This document shows positions 28,832-36,593 of a DNA stretch of 64,000 nucleotides, piece after piece (the first letter of the stretch is position 1; each line of letters opens with the position of its first letter). This stretch comes from JAEUHZ01 sp964552795 (GTDB lineage: Bacteria; Planctomycetota; UBA1135; GCA-002686595): assembly GCA_964552795.1 (NCBI GenBank), contig CAZKIO010000011.1, positions 1-64,000 of the forward strand, read 5' to 3'. The notes under the pieces were generated by a model. That model searched no databases. It saw only the letters and a list, made by a program, of their open reading frames with translations, and had not been told where the DNA came from. Made by a program: the position numbers and the translations under genes.

Positions 28832-29787
28832 TAGAAGACCGTGCGCGTTCGGTGGCTGGGGCGGTCCGTCGCCGCCTCGGCCCGCGCGCCCGCGCGCAGC
28901 CAGGCGTCGACGAGGTGCGGTGCCGTCACGAGACCGCGCGACTGGACCGCGGCCACGATGCGGTCGACGGCGTGGAGCGCGCTGGCCCGGAGCTCGACCT
29001 CGCGCTCGGAGTGCGCCGGCACCAGCTCGCCCTGGTCGACGCGTTGCGCCAGCGGACCCTCGTAGACCAGAGCGCCTGCGCCGCGCAGCGCGTGAGCCAT
29101 GCTCGCGTCGGACGACGGAGCGAGGTCGCGCAGGTCGGTGAACCGGCCGGGCCCGCGCCCGCCGAACCCCTGCGCGAAGTCCAGGACCACGCGCTGCGCG
29201 CGGTGGAAGAAGGGGACTTCCAGCCCGCGATAGCGCTGCACGTCGTGGAAGTAGGGCGTCGTGGCCAGCAGGCCGACGAAGCGCGCCGCCGAGCCCGCGG
29301 CGGCGTCGGCCAGCGCACCGAAGGAGCCCTCGAAACGCTCGAGCACGAGGCGGCCCAGGTCGCGCAGGGAGCGCGCCTGCAGTTCGATGAACTCGGTCTG
29401 CGCCGGGTCCTCGAACTGCTGTCCGAGCAGCGCCGCGGTCTCGGCCGGGGTCAGCGCCGCGAGGCGCGCGGCGGAGAACGGGCCGTGCCGCGCGAAATGT
29501 TCCGCGAGGCGTGCCTCGGCATCAGGCGCCGGGCCCACGCCGTCGCTGTCGCGCAGGCGCGGTTCGTATCCCGACCCGAAGCGCAGGGCGCCCAGCACGA
29601 GCAGGAACGCGACGCGCTGCTGCTCGGGGACGGCGGCGCCCGGCTCGGAACCGGGAGCCGGCGCGTCCGGGGGCGCGTAACGCGCCGCGATCGCCGCGAT
29701 CCGCGCGAGGTCGATGCGCACGTGCGGCGCGCGTTCGGCGACGACACGCGCCGTCCGCCGGATCTGCACGAACGAGAGGGGGTCCAT
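28828..29787 (-). CDS. Queuosine salvage protein (queuosine 5'-phosphate N-glycosylase-like)
   Basis: A 319-residue protein resembling the Q_salvage (DUF2419/Qng1) family, which releases queuine from queuosine 5'-phosphate so it can be reused for tRNA modification. Supporting stretches are LGALRFGSGYEPRLR, PYFHDVQRYRGLEVPFFHRAQ, FTDLRDLAPSSDASMAHALRGAG, and EREVELRASALHAVD near the C-terminus, each placed as in the family. The start ATG 29787 has GAGGGAG directly upstream. No other queuosine genes are nearby. Confidence 0.72.
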   Translation of the reverse strand: MDPLSFVQIRRTARVVAERAPHVRIDLARIAAIAARYAPPDAPAPGSEPGAAVPEQQRVAFLLVLGALRFGSGYEPRLRDSDGVGPAPDAEARLAEHFARHGPFSAARLAALTPAETAALLGQQFEDPAQTEFIELQARSLRDLGRLVLERFEGSFGALADAAAGSAARFVGLLATTPYFHDVQRYRGLEVPFFHRAQRVVLDFAQGFGGRGPGRFTDLRDLAPSSDASMAHALRGAGALVYEGPLAQRVDQGELVPAHSEREVELRASALHAVDRIVAAVQSRGLVTAPHLVDAWLRAGARAEAATDRPSHRTRTVFY

Positions 29788-29863
29788 CTCCCTCGGCTTC
29801 TAGCAAACCGCGCGCGTTCGTACGACGGGCGTCGCGGCACCCCGCTGGATTCCCAGCAGCGGG

Positions 29864-30997
29864 TCAGCGCGTGCGGGCGGCGATCAGGCGGTCCAATTCG
29901 TCGCGCAGACGCGGCAGGATCGCGTCGTACGGGAACGCGCCGATCTCCTCCTCGCCGCGCTTGAGGTTCACGTGGTTCGGCCCGCACCACAGGCCAAGAT
30001 CGGCGTCGTCCGTCTCGCCCGGGCCGTTCACGCGGCAGCCCATGACCGCGATCGTCAGCTTGTGTTCCTGGGCGTAGGCGGTCATGCGCTTCACCTCCTC
30101 GGCCAGCTCGATGAACTTCTCGTTCTCGACGCGCGAGCAGGAGGGGCAGGCGATGATGTTCAAGCCGTCGAAGAAGTTGGGCGGGACCGAACGGAAGCGG
30201 CCCTGCTCGACATCACGGATCAGCTCGCGGCCGACTTCGATCTCGCGCCCCTTGTCGTCGAAGGGCAACGTGAGCGAGACCCGCAGCGTGTCGCCCAGGC
30301 CGCGCGCGAGCAGTTGCTCGAACGCGATGCGCGTCTTGATGATGCCCTCGGGCGGCAGGCCGGCCTCGGTCACGCCCAGGTGCAGCGGCACGTCCGGGCG
30401 CTCGGCCGCGAAGCGCACGTTCGCGTCGACCACGAGCCGCGGATCGCTGTCCTTGATCGAGACCACGTAGTTCGCGAAGCCCTGTTCGTCGACGAATCGG
30501 CAGTGGTCGATCGCGCAGGCCACGATCGCCGAGACGTGATCGTCCGGGTAGCGCTCGTCGTACTCGGGCGCGATCGAGCCGGCGTTGATGCCGATGCGCA
30601 GCGCGCAGCCGTGCTTGCTGGCCTGCTCCACGATCCACGCCACCTTGTCGCGCACCGCGCGGTTGCGTTCGTGGTGGTGCAGGTGGCCGGGGTTGTAGCG
30701 CAGCTTGTCGACGTGCGGCGCGACGATCTCCGCGAGGCGGTAGCTCTCCTGCAGGTCGACGGACAAGCGCGCGTCGGTCTGTGCGCGCAGCGCCGCCAGC
30801 GCTTCGACGTCCGCGCGGCTGTCGACCGCGACCCGGATGAGATCGGCGCCCGCCGCCTCCAGGATGCGGATCTGGCGCAGCGTCGCGTCGCGGTCCTGCG
30901 TGCGCGTGGCCGCCATGCTCTGCACGGCGATGGGGGCGGCGCCGCCGACCTCGAGGTCGCGGATGCGGATCGTGCGTGTCGTGCGCGCGGGGATCAT
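29864..30997 (-). CDS. ispG: 4-hydroxy-3-methylbut-2-enyl diphosphate synthase
   Basis: The [4Fe-4S] enzyme of the methylerythritol phosphate pathway to isoprenoids (GcpE). It is 377 residues. The N-terminal TIM-barrel part has VQSMAATRTQD, GADLIRVAVDS and RYNPGHLHH. The three cluster Cys are present in IIACPSCSRVEN and VMGCRVNGPGETDDAD, and the Glu of NGPGE is the fourth ligand in this family. It is a single gene whose promoter lies in the long divergent gap to 31367. Confidence 0.97.
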   Translation of the reverse strand: MIPARTTRTIRIRDLEVGGAAPIAVQSMAATRTQDRDATLRQIRILEAAGADLIRVAVDSRADVEALAALRAQTDARLSVDLQESYRLAEIVAPHVDKLRYNPGHLHHHERNRAVRDKVAWIVEQASKHGCALRIGINAGSIAPEYDERYPDDHVSAIVACAIDHCRFVDEQGFANYVVSIKDSDPRLVVDANVRFAAERPDVPLHLGVTEAGLPPEGIIKTRIAFEQLLARGLGDTLRVSLTLPFDDKGREIEVGRELIRDVEQGRFRSVPPNFFDGLNIIACPSCSRVENEKFIELAEEVKRMTAYAQEHKLTIAVMGCRVNGPGETDDADLGLWCGPNHVNLKRGEEEIGAFPYDAILPRLRDELDRLIAARTR

Positions 30998-31366
30998 CGT
31001 GTTCGCCTTGGAACCCGCCAGGATGCGTCCCGCACCGCTCCGCCGCGAGTCATGGGCGGCGGTTCGCGGCCGTCTGAAGGTTCAATCATGCTCCTCGGAG
31101 CGGAGTATAGGATGCGTTCTCCACGCCGGCCCCCTCAGGGCGCGCGCGGCGCTCGCTCGGCGCGTTTTCTTCCCGTTTTCCACCCACGCGACCGCGCCCG
31201 GATCGGAAGTGCGCCCGGGAGCGGGCCGGGAACCGAAGACTGCGCAGGTCGCGCGTGTCCCCCCCCTCATCACGCGCTCTGCTAGGCGACCGGTCGCTCC
31301 CCTCTCTCACCGCCCCGCGCGCCCCACGGACGCGCGGGGCGGCTCATTCGGTACGGTACGAGCGCG
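30998..31366. other. Divergent intergenic region between ispG and the FAD oxidase gene
   Basis: It holds a consensus-like -10 TATACT on the reverse strand (31109-31104) with the ispG leader below it. On the forward strand, TACGGT (31352-31357) ends 9 nt before ATG 31367. The reverse-strand leader contains a possible 31-codon reading frame (31089-30994) whose stop overlaps the ispG start. Nothing else recognisable was seen. Confidence 0.5.
31104..31109 (-). promoter_or_regulatory. -10 element (TATACT) of ispG
   Basis: TATACT read on the reverse strand, about 106 nt upstream of the ispG ATG. It is one of the best -10 matches in the window. Confidence 0.55.
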
Positions 31367-32635
31367 ATGAAGGCGCGCACGGTGATCATCGGCGGCGGCG
31401 TGATGGGAGCGGCGATCGCGTGGCACGTCGCGCGGCGCCGCGATCCGCTGCACGAGCCCGTCGTGCTGCTGGAGAAGACCGGGCTCGCGGCGGGATCGTC
31501 GGGACGTTCGGGCGCGATCCTGCGCCACTTCTACTCCGACGCCGAGCTCGTGCGCATGGTGCGCGACTCGCTGCGCGTGTACGCGGGCTTCCAGGCCACC
31601 ACCGGCCGCTCGATCGCCTTCCAGCGCATGGGCGTGCTGACGATCGCAGGACCGCACGACGCCGAGCTGCTCGCGCTGGTGCGGCGCAACGCCGATCTCG
31701 CGCTGTCGCAGGGCGTCGACGCGCGCATCGTCGACGCTGCCGCGATGCGCGCGCTCGTGCCGGGCATCGAAGTCGCCGACGGTTCGCTCGGTTGTCACGA
31801 ACCCGAGGGCGGCGGCGTCGAGCCCGTGCGCACGGTCGAGGCGATCGCTGCGCTGGCGCGCGAGGCCGGCGCGATCACGCGCCTGGGAGCGCGCGCGCTC
31901 GACATCGTGATCGAGTCGGGTCGCGTGACCGGCGTGCGCACCAGCGATGGATCCATCACCGCCGGACAGGTCGTCGTCGCGGCCGGTCCGTGGAGCGGGC
32001 CGCTGCTGCAACGCGCGGGCGCGGAGCTGCCGCTCACCGTCGTGCGCCCCGCGCAGCAGTTCGTGGCGCTGCCGCGCCGCGCGGCACGTGCCGTGGGCGG
32101 CCGCGAGGACGCGCTGGTCGACTCGGTGCTCGACCGCTTCGGCGTCGCGCCCGAGCGCCTGCCCGACCCGGTGCACCCGGTCGTGCTCGACCTGGAGCGC
32201 GGCTTCTACACGCGCAACGAGTCGCATGCCGCGCGCACGCGCATCGGCCGGCTGGACCACTCCGAGGATCCCTCGGTCGCCGATCCCGACGAGGTCGATG
32301 CGCACGTCGCGCCGGAGTTCACGCGCTGGGCGCGCACGGCGATCGAGGGCCGGCTGCCGGCCTACGCCAAGGTGGAGGACGCCGGGACGACGGTGGGGCT
32401 CTACACGCTGACGCCCGACTCGCAGGCGGCGATCGGGCCCTGGCCCGGCATCGAGGGGCTGTTCGTCGTGACCGGGTTCAGCGGCCACGGCTTCAAGCTC
32501 GCGCCGTCGGTGGGCGAGGGCGTGGCGCGCATGCTCGACGGCGCGCCGGCGGCCACGTTCGACGAACGCTTCTTCGCGCCCGCGCGCTTCACCAGCGACG
32601 CCGCGCACGCGCCCGGCCGCGGCTTCGGGCTCTGA
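31367..32635 (+). CDS. FAD-dependent amine/amino-acid oxidase (DAO family)
   Basis: A 422-residue flavoprotein with an N-terminal Rossmann dinucleotide site (TVIIGGGVMGAAIAWHVARR) and the DAO-type pattern AAGSSGRSGAILRHFYSD. It resembles sarcosine oxidase beta-type or glycine oxidase-type enzymes. The C-terminal FAD contact VVTGFSGHGFKLAPSVGEG is complete. The physiological substrate is unknown, with an N-methylated or secondary amino acid likely. A possible leaderless promoter (TACGGT) ends 9 nt before the ATG. A truncated copy of the C-terminus lies at 33843-33920. Confidence 0.9.
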   Translation: MKARTVIIGGGVMGAAIAWHVARRRDPLHEPVVLLEKTGLAAGSSGRSGAILRHFYSDAELVRMVRDSLRVYAGFQATTGRSIAFQRMGVLTIAGPHDAELLALVRRNADLALSQGVDARIVDAAAMRALVPGIEVADGSLGCHEPEGGGVEPVRTVEAIAALAREAGAITRLGARALDIVIESGRVTGVRTSDGSITAGQVVVAAGPWSGPLLQRAGAELPLTVVRPAQQFVALPRRAARAVGGREDALVDSVLDRFGVAPERLPDPVHPVVLDLERGFYTRNESHAARTRIGRLDHSEDPSVADPDEVDAHVAPEFTRWARTAIEGRLPAYAKVEDAGTTVGLYTLTPDSQAAIGPWPGIEGLFVVTGFSGHGFKLAPSVGEGVARMLDGAPAATFDERFFAPARFTSDAAHAPGRGFGL

Positions 32636-32655
32636 CCGCGCCGGGACCGCAAGCA

Positions 32656-32687
32656 ACGGGCCGCGGGGTGTGCGCCCCGCGGCCCGT
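32656..32687 (+). terminator. Hairpin terminator after the FAD oxidase gene
   Basis: A 13-bp perfect stem (32656-32668 with 32675-32687) with a TGTGCG loop, 21 nt after the stop. There is no T tract. It also faces the end of the reverse-strand fragment at 32740. Confidence 0.6.
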
Positions 32688-32739
32688 CGTGACGACCTGC
32701 GGCAGGCCCCGCCCGCGAAGTGCGAGGCGTGCGCCCGCA

Positions 32740-33032
32740 TCAGCTGCCCCACTGGATCCAGAAGCCTGCGTCAGGTTGAGGGTCGAGGGCGTGCAGAACG
32801 AGACCGCGTTGCGGTACCAGACCTGGTAGTAGCGGGTGGCGCCAGGAAAGCACATGCCCGTCACGCTGATCGGCGCATCGTTCGTGTTCGGATCGGGGTA
32901 CGCCGACGCGTTCCCGACGGCAGTCTTCGTGGTCAGGCGGATCACGCTGCCGGCCGCGCCGAAGAAGCTGCAGATGGCCTCGGCTTGCCCCTGCGCGCCC
33001 AGGGGCAGTCGGTCAAAGGCCCGCCCGTGCAC
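32740..33032 (-). pseudogene. Degenerate fragment of the Cys-rich C-terminal domain (third copy)
   Basis: On the reverse strand the sequence reads GSVIRLTTK ... SAYPDPN ... YYQVWYRNAVSFCTPSTLNLTQ, matching the second half of the C-terminal domain seen at 22-1109 and 18499-20196. Just after NLTQ the frame shifts by one base: the expected ending (FWIQWGS, stop at 32742-32740) is in the neighbouring frame. The first half, with GDG and the CPC motif, is missing or unrecognisable. It looks like the decayed tail of a former secreted protein. Confidence 0.6.
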
Positions 33033-33077
33033 AGCGCGCGCCGCGAGCGAGCGCCGGGTGACTTCTTCAGCGGGCAG

Positions 33078-33614
33078 CTAGGGCTGGCTTCCGCCCGGCG
33101 TCGAGATCTGTCCCACGAGGCTGATCGCGAACCGTCGGGTGAAGATGTTGGCCGTGCCGGTCGAGTGCGCGTGGCCAGTCGCGCCCTGGAAGCGCCCTGT
33201 GCCGCCCAGGATCTGCAGGTCCGCGTCGAAAGCGATGGCGCCGGTCCCGGAGAACGGGAGCGTCTGCTGGGGGAACTGGTAGCGACCCAGGATCGTGTCA
33301 CCGTTGGCGGCGCGGAGCGTGCCCTCCCACTGCAGATTCGCCACGGTCACCGTCCGGTCCGTCAGATTCAGAGCCACGTCGGGCACGACCCAGGTGGCCT
33401 GCGTGAGGCCGAGGTGGGAAATCACGCCGCGGCCAGAGTTCTCGAGGCGGAAGTGGTCGACGGTGCCATCGATCAGCGTCGCCTGGACGGTTCCCGTCAC
33501 GGAGCCATGGATGGGCACGGTGCCGGGGCCGCCGGGCGGGCCGCCGGGTGAAGCACCCAGTGTTGCGGCCAAGAGAGCGATCGCCACGAATCGTCCGGAG
33601 TGGAACGAAGCCAT
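33078..33614 (-). CDS. Small secreted protein of unknown function
   Basis: A 178-residue protein with an N-terminal signal (FVAIALLAATLGASPG) and a beta-rich mature part. The stretch LQILGGTGRFQGATGHAHSTG is reminiscent of barrel-fold secreted domains in which a G-TG-F--A-G motif recurs, but I cannot name the family. A GAGG ribosome site lies about 9 nt before ATG 33614. It is probably a real gene next to decayed neighbours. Confidence 0.6.
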   Translation of the reverse strand: MASFHSGRFVAIALLAATLGASPGGPPGGPGTVPIHGSVTGTVQATLIDGTVDHFRLENSGRGVISHLGLTQATWVVPDVALNLTDRTVTVANLQWEGTLRAANGDTILGRYQFPQQTLPFSGTGAIAFDADLQILGGTGRFQGATGHAHSTGTANIFTRRFAISLVGQISTPGGSQP

Positions 33615-33842
33615 GATTCAACCTCGTCGAGAATCCACGGTTGTCGAGCTGGTGGTGGGGGAACGGGCCCGTTCGAGCCCCTGCGCGCACCGGACGAGTC
33701 CGGTGTGCGCCGAGCCTAGCAGCAGCCCGCGATCCGCGCAGCGCCCCTGGCATCCTGGGTAGAGGGTCAGTTTGCCGTGGCCCCGCCCCCGGCGCCTCCG
33801 CTCGCGAGGTCAGGGAGGGCGGCGGCGAACTGGGCGGGCGCC

Positions 33843-33920
33843 TTCGACGCTGCGTTCTTCGCGCCCGAACGGTTCGCGGGGAGCGGCGGACGCGAGAAGG
33901 GGCGAGGCTTCAGGCTCTGA
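33843..33920 (+). pseudogene. C-terminal remnant of an FAD oxidase paralogue
   Basis: In frame to the TGA at 33918-33920, the sequence reads FDAAFFAPERF ... KGRGFRL. This closely matches the end of the intact oxidase at 31367-32635 (FDERFFAPARF ... PGRGFGL). No upstream part of the enzyme is recognisable, so this is a leftover of a duplicated or deleted gene. Confidence 0.6.
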
Positions 33921-33924
33921 CGCA

Positions 33925-33942
33925 CGAGTGCGAGCGCACTCG
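33925..33942 (+). terminator. Small hairpin after the oxidase remnant
   Basis: A 7-bp perfect stem (33925-33931 with 33936-33942) with a GAGC loop, 5 nt after the remnant's stop. It has the position and form of a terminator left behind with the gene tail. Confidence 0.4.
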
Positions 33943-34040
33943 ATTGGCCGGGATCGGCACATGAGAAGTACGCGCGCACGCCGGACGCCAACCCCGCTGA
34001 TCCGAGGCTCACGTGCTACCCGCGGATGCTCCAGTTCTCG

Positions 34041-34073
34041 TTCGCGAACGCCATGCAGGCGTTCGTTGCGAAC
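34041..34073 (-). terminator. Imperfect hairpin downstream of the 759-residue gene
   Basis: TTCGCGAACGCC pairs with GGCGTTC-(gtt)-GCGAA across an ATGCA loop, with one bulge. It lies 58 nt beyond the reverse-strand stop at 34132. Confidence 0.35.
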
Positions 34074-34131
34074 GACACCCACTCGGATGCTCAGGACCCC
34101 AACGCATCACCAGCGGACGTCGCCAGGCGGC

Positions 34132-36411
34132 TCACTCGCCAGTCGTCGACTCCAGCCCGAGCTCTCGCAACAGCTCTTCCCGGGGAGGCTGCAGCTCTCC
34201 CCCCGGATGCAAGGCGGCCGGCATCGTCCGTATCATGCGCGCCACCTGCTGGCGCCGTCCGGGGATGCGGCAGGCCGCGCGCGGTGTGAGGTTTCCCAGC
34301 GCGGGCACGGGTTCGTCGAGCCAGCGCCGGCAGGCTCGTGCGTGCCAGGCCGCGAGCTCGCGCGACAGCTCGGGTGTCACCGACGGATCGCGCGCCGGCA
34401 GGGCGTCGTCGAGCGGAATCTCGTCCTCCGCGTCCGGCCGTCGCTCCGCCCGTTCGAAGGCGATGCCCGGCAGCCGGTCGAACCACTTGCGCGCGCGCTT
34501 CAGCCGCCCCTCCGAGTTGACCTCGAGCAGGATCTCGTCGCCGAACATCTCGATCCGGGCAAGCGTTGTCGACTGGCCCATGCCGTGGGGACCGCCCGCG
34601 CGGAACCAGCGCCACGATCCGTCGCTCTCGTCGTGGTCGACGTTCCGGCGCTTCGCGAGCGCACGCTCCAGCGCGGCCCGATCCGTGACGCGGTACGAGG
34701 CCTGGTGCCACTCGATGCGTTCGCCGTCCGTGTTGCAGAGTTGCGGCGGCTCTTGACTCCGGGCGAGCGCGAACTCCCACAGCCGCCCGACGAGGTGGGC
34801 CGTCCGGCGCAATCCGCCCGGCGAAAGATCCGCGCCGAGCGACTCGAGGTGCTGGAACGCGCCCTCGGCGGCGAGCGGTCCCAGGGGCGGGCCAGCGAGC
34901 GTGCAAAACGTCCAGTCGGCGACTCGCGAGAGGCGCAACGGGAGCAGGAGATGCTGGATGTCGCAGCCCGAGAGCGCGCGGTCCTGGATCGTCGCTCGTT
35001 CGCCGCTCAGGACGTCCTCGACTTCGATCGTGGCACCCGGCGTGAGGACATCGACGCGGTAGACCGAAAGCACCGCGTCCCGGCGCGCCTCGAGCAGGTG
35101 CCGTTCGACCGGCGACGTCCGCGGGTCCGCGAGCCGCCGCTCCACGATCGTCGGAGCGCCCGGCGTCCCGCGGTGGTCCGCCATGTGCCACTCGGTGAGG
35201 GCGATGAGCGGCTGCTGGTCGGCGAGTTCCTCGCAGACGCTCCGTCCGATTTCGGCGCTGCCGAAGTAGCGCTCCAGGAGCGCCTCTGGGGCAAGGCCGT
35301 CCTCCTGCAGATCGCGGAGCAGACTCTCGGTGAGGCGCCGGTCGGCCTCTCTCCATTCCGACAGCGTGCGCGGCGGAGGAACCGCCTCGTCCATCGCCGA
35401 AGTCTCGGCGACCCGCTCCAACGCGCTGGCGAAACCGTCGAAGAACTCGCGGACCGCTGGATGGTCCGGCTCGAGTTCCGCGCTGACGCCGACCCGTTCC
35501 AGGTCTTCCGCGAAGGCTCTGCGCTCGCGCTCCCGGTCGAAGGCGATCGCGCGCGGCAGGCCGTTGCGGCCCTCGGGCGGATCGCCGTGGAAGAGCGACA
35601 GGAGCACCTCGGCGAGCGCGTCCAGATCGCCCGCGCCGCGCAGGTCGCTCGTCAGGGCCAAGCCGGACTTCTCCTCGATCACGACGAGGAACGCCGAGGA
35701 GCGGCCGTCGTCCAACAGGCCGATCGGTCCCGCCCGGGACGCGACGAGCCAGCGCTCGTCGAGCCGCGGCAGCGCGGGGTCGAGATCTTCGAGGCCGCTT
35801 CCGCGCGGAGGCTCGAGCACGGGGATCTGGGGCCAGGGCACGAAGCGCGCGGCGACGCACGCCTCGCGCCCCGCCCCCTCGACGGCGATCTCGAGGATGC
35901 GGCGACGGCGCAGGTCGGGCGTGGTCGGATGCAGCTCGCCTGCGTCGTGGGCCGCGAGGATCGCGCGCACCGCGGCGAGCAGGAGCTTGCGCTCCGAGCG
36001 GTTTGGACTGCGCGCTTCCTGGAAGGGCAGCTTCACGATCGGGAACGGAGCGAGGCTCTCCCGGCGACACTGGAAGCCGGCATCGGCAAGGAGTCCGCGC
36101 ATGTGCGGCGGGATCTCGGCCAGCGCTTCGACGGAGAGCAAGAGGATCGTGTCCTCGTCGAGTTGATCGGGCCGTTCCTCGTCCTCGAGGATGTGGCGGG
36201 CCATCTCGGCGAAGGCCCGCTCGCCGCGGCGAAAGACGACGCCGTACTCCCGGCCTTGCTGTCCGGTGATCACGGCGGCGAGCGGGAACGGCTCGTCGGG
36301 GAGACGGACCAGGAACGGCGCGTCGCCCGGGACCTCGAGCCACAGGCGCCGGCCGTGGAGCTCGAGCGTGGCCTGGACGAGCGCCTGCGCGACGCGGTCG
36401 GGCTTGGGCAT
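34132..36411 (-). CDS. Large orphan protein, C-terminal antitoxin Xre/ParS-like motif
   Basis: A 759-residue cytoplasmic protein (no signal peptide or membrane segment) that I do not recognise as a whole. It is rich in charged residues. One stretch resembles predicted SEC-C-associated proteins of unknown function. The C-terminus (WLDEPVPALGNLTPRAACR, then GRRQQVARMI) matches the W-d-P-P-LGG-TP-eAa pattern found at the end of such proteins and in antitoxin Xre/MbcA/ParS domains. A -10-like TACACT (reverse, 36426-36421) ends 9 nt before ATG 36411, and no ribosome site is present. Codon use is like that of its neighbours. Confidence 0.8.
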   Translation of the reverse strand: MPKPDRVAQALVQATLELHGRRLWLEVPGDAPFLVRLPDEPFPLAAVITGQQGREYGVVFRRGERAFAEMARHILEDEERPDQLDEDTILLLSVEALAEIPPHMRGLLADAGFQCRRESLAPFPIVKLPFQEARSPNRSERKLLLAAVRAILAAHDAGELHPTTPDLRRRRILEIAVEGAGREACVAARFVPWPQIPVLEPPRGSGLEDLDPALPRLDERWLVASRAGPIGLLDDGRSSAFLVVIEEKSGLALTSDLRGAGDLDALAEVLLSLFHGDPPEGRNGLPRAIAFDRERERRAFAEDLERVGVSAELEPDHPAVREFFDGFASALERVAETSAMDEAVPPPRTLSEWREADRRLTESLLRDLQEDGLAPEALLERYFGSAEIGRSVCEELADQQPLIALTEWHMADHRGTPGAPTIVERRLADPRTSPVERHLLEARRDAVLSVYRVDVLTPGATIEVEDVLSGERATIQDRALSGCDIQHLLLPLRLSRVADWTFCTLAGPPLGPLAAEGAFQHLESLGADLSPGGLRRTAHLVGRLWEFALARSQEPPQLCNTDGERIEWHQASYRVTDRAALERALAKRRNVDHDESDGSWRWFRAGGPHGMGQSTTLARIEMFGDEILLEVNSEGRLKRARKWFDRLPGIAFERAERRPDAEDEIPLDDALPARDPSVTPELSRELAAWHARACRRWLDEPVPALGNLTPRAACRIPGRRQQVARMIRTMPAALHPGGELQPPREELLRELGLESTTGE

Positions 36412-36420
36412 GGCGGTGCG

Positions 36421-36426
36421 AGTGTA
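36421..36426 (-). promoter_or_regulatory. -10 element (TACACT) of the 759-residue gene
   Basis: TACACT on the reverse strand ends 9 nt before ATG 36411, without a Shine-Dalgarno sequence. Confidence 0.5.
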
Positions 36427-36567
36427 GTCGCGGGGCGGTCGCTGCGGGATCAGGGACGTTCCGCCGTCGCCACCGACGCACCGCTGCCGAGCGCCGGGCC
36501 GATGCTCCCGGACCTGGAGAACGGGAGCCGCGCCTCAATTCACCGGATCATGCAACGGGGAACGGGC

Positions 36568-36593
36568 CCTGGGTCGCGGCCCTCGGACCCAGG
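36568..36593 (-). terminator. Hairpin directly after the NtrC-type regulator
   Basis: An 8-bp perfect stem (36568-36575 with 36586-36593) abutting the regulator's stop at 36594. No T tract follows on the reverse strand. Confidence 0.4.

Noticed and set aside
33767..34012. 81-residue reverse ORF near the remnants
   Set aside because: It has no ribosome site or motif and overlaps the recognisable oxidase remnant on the other strand.
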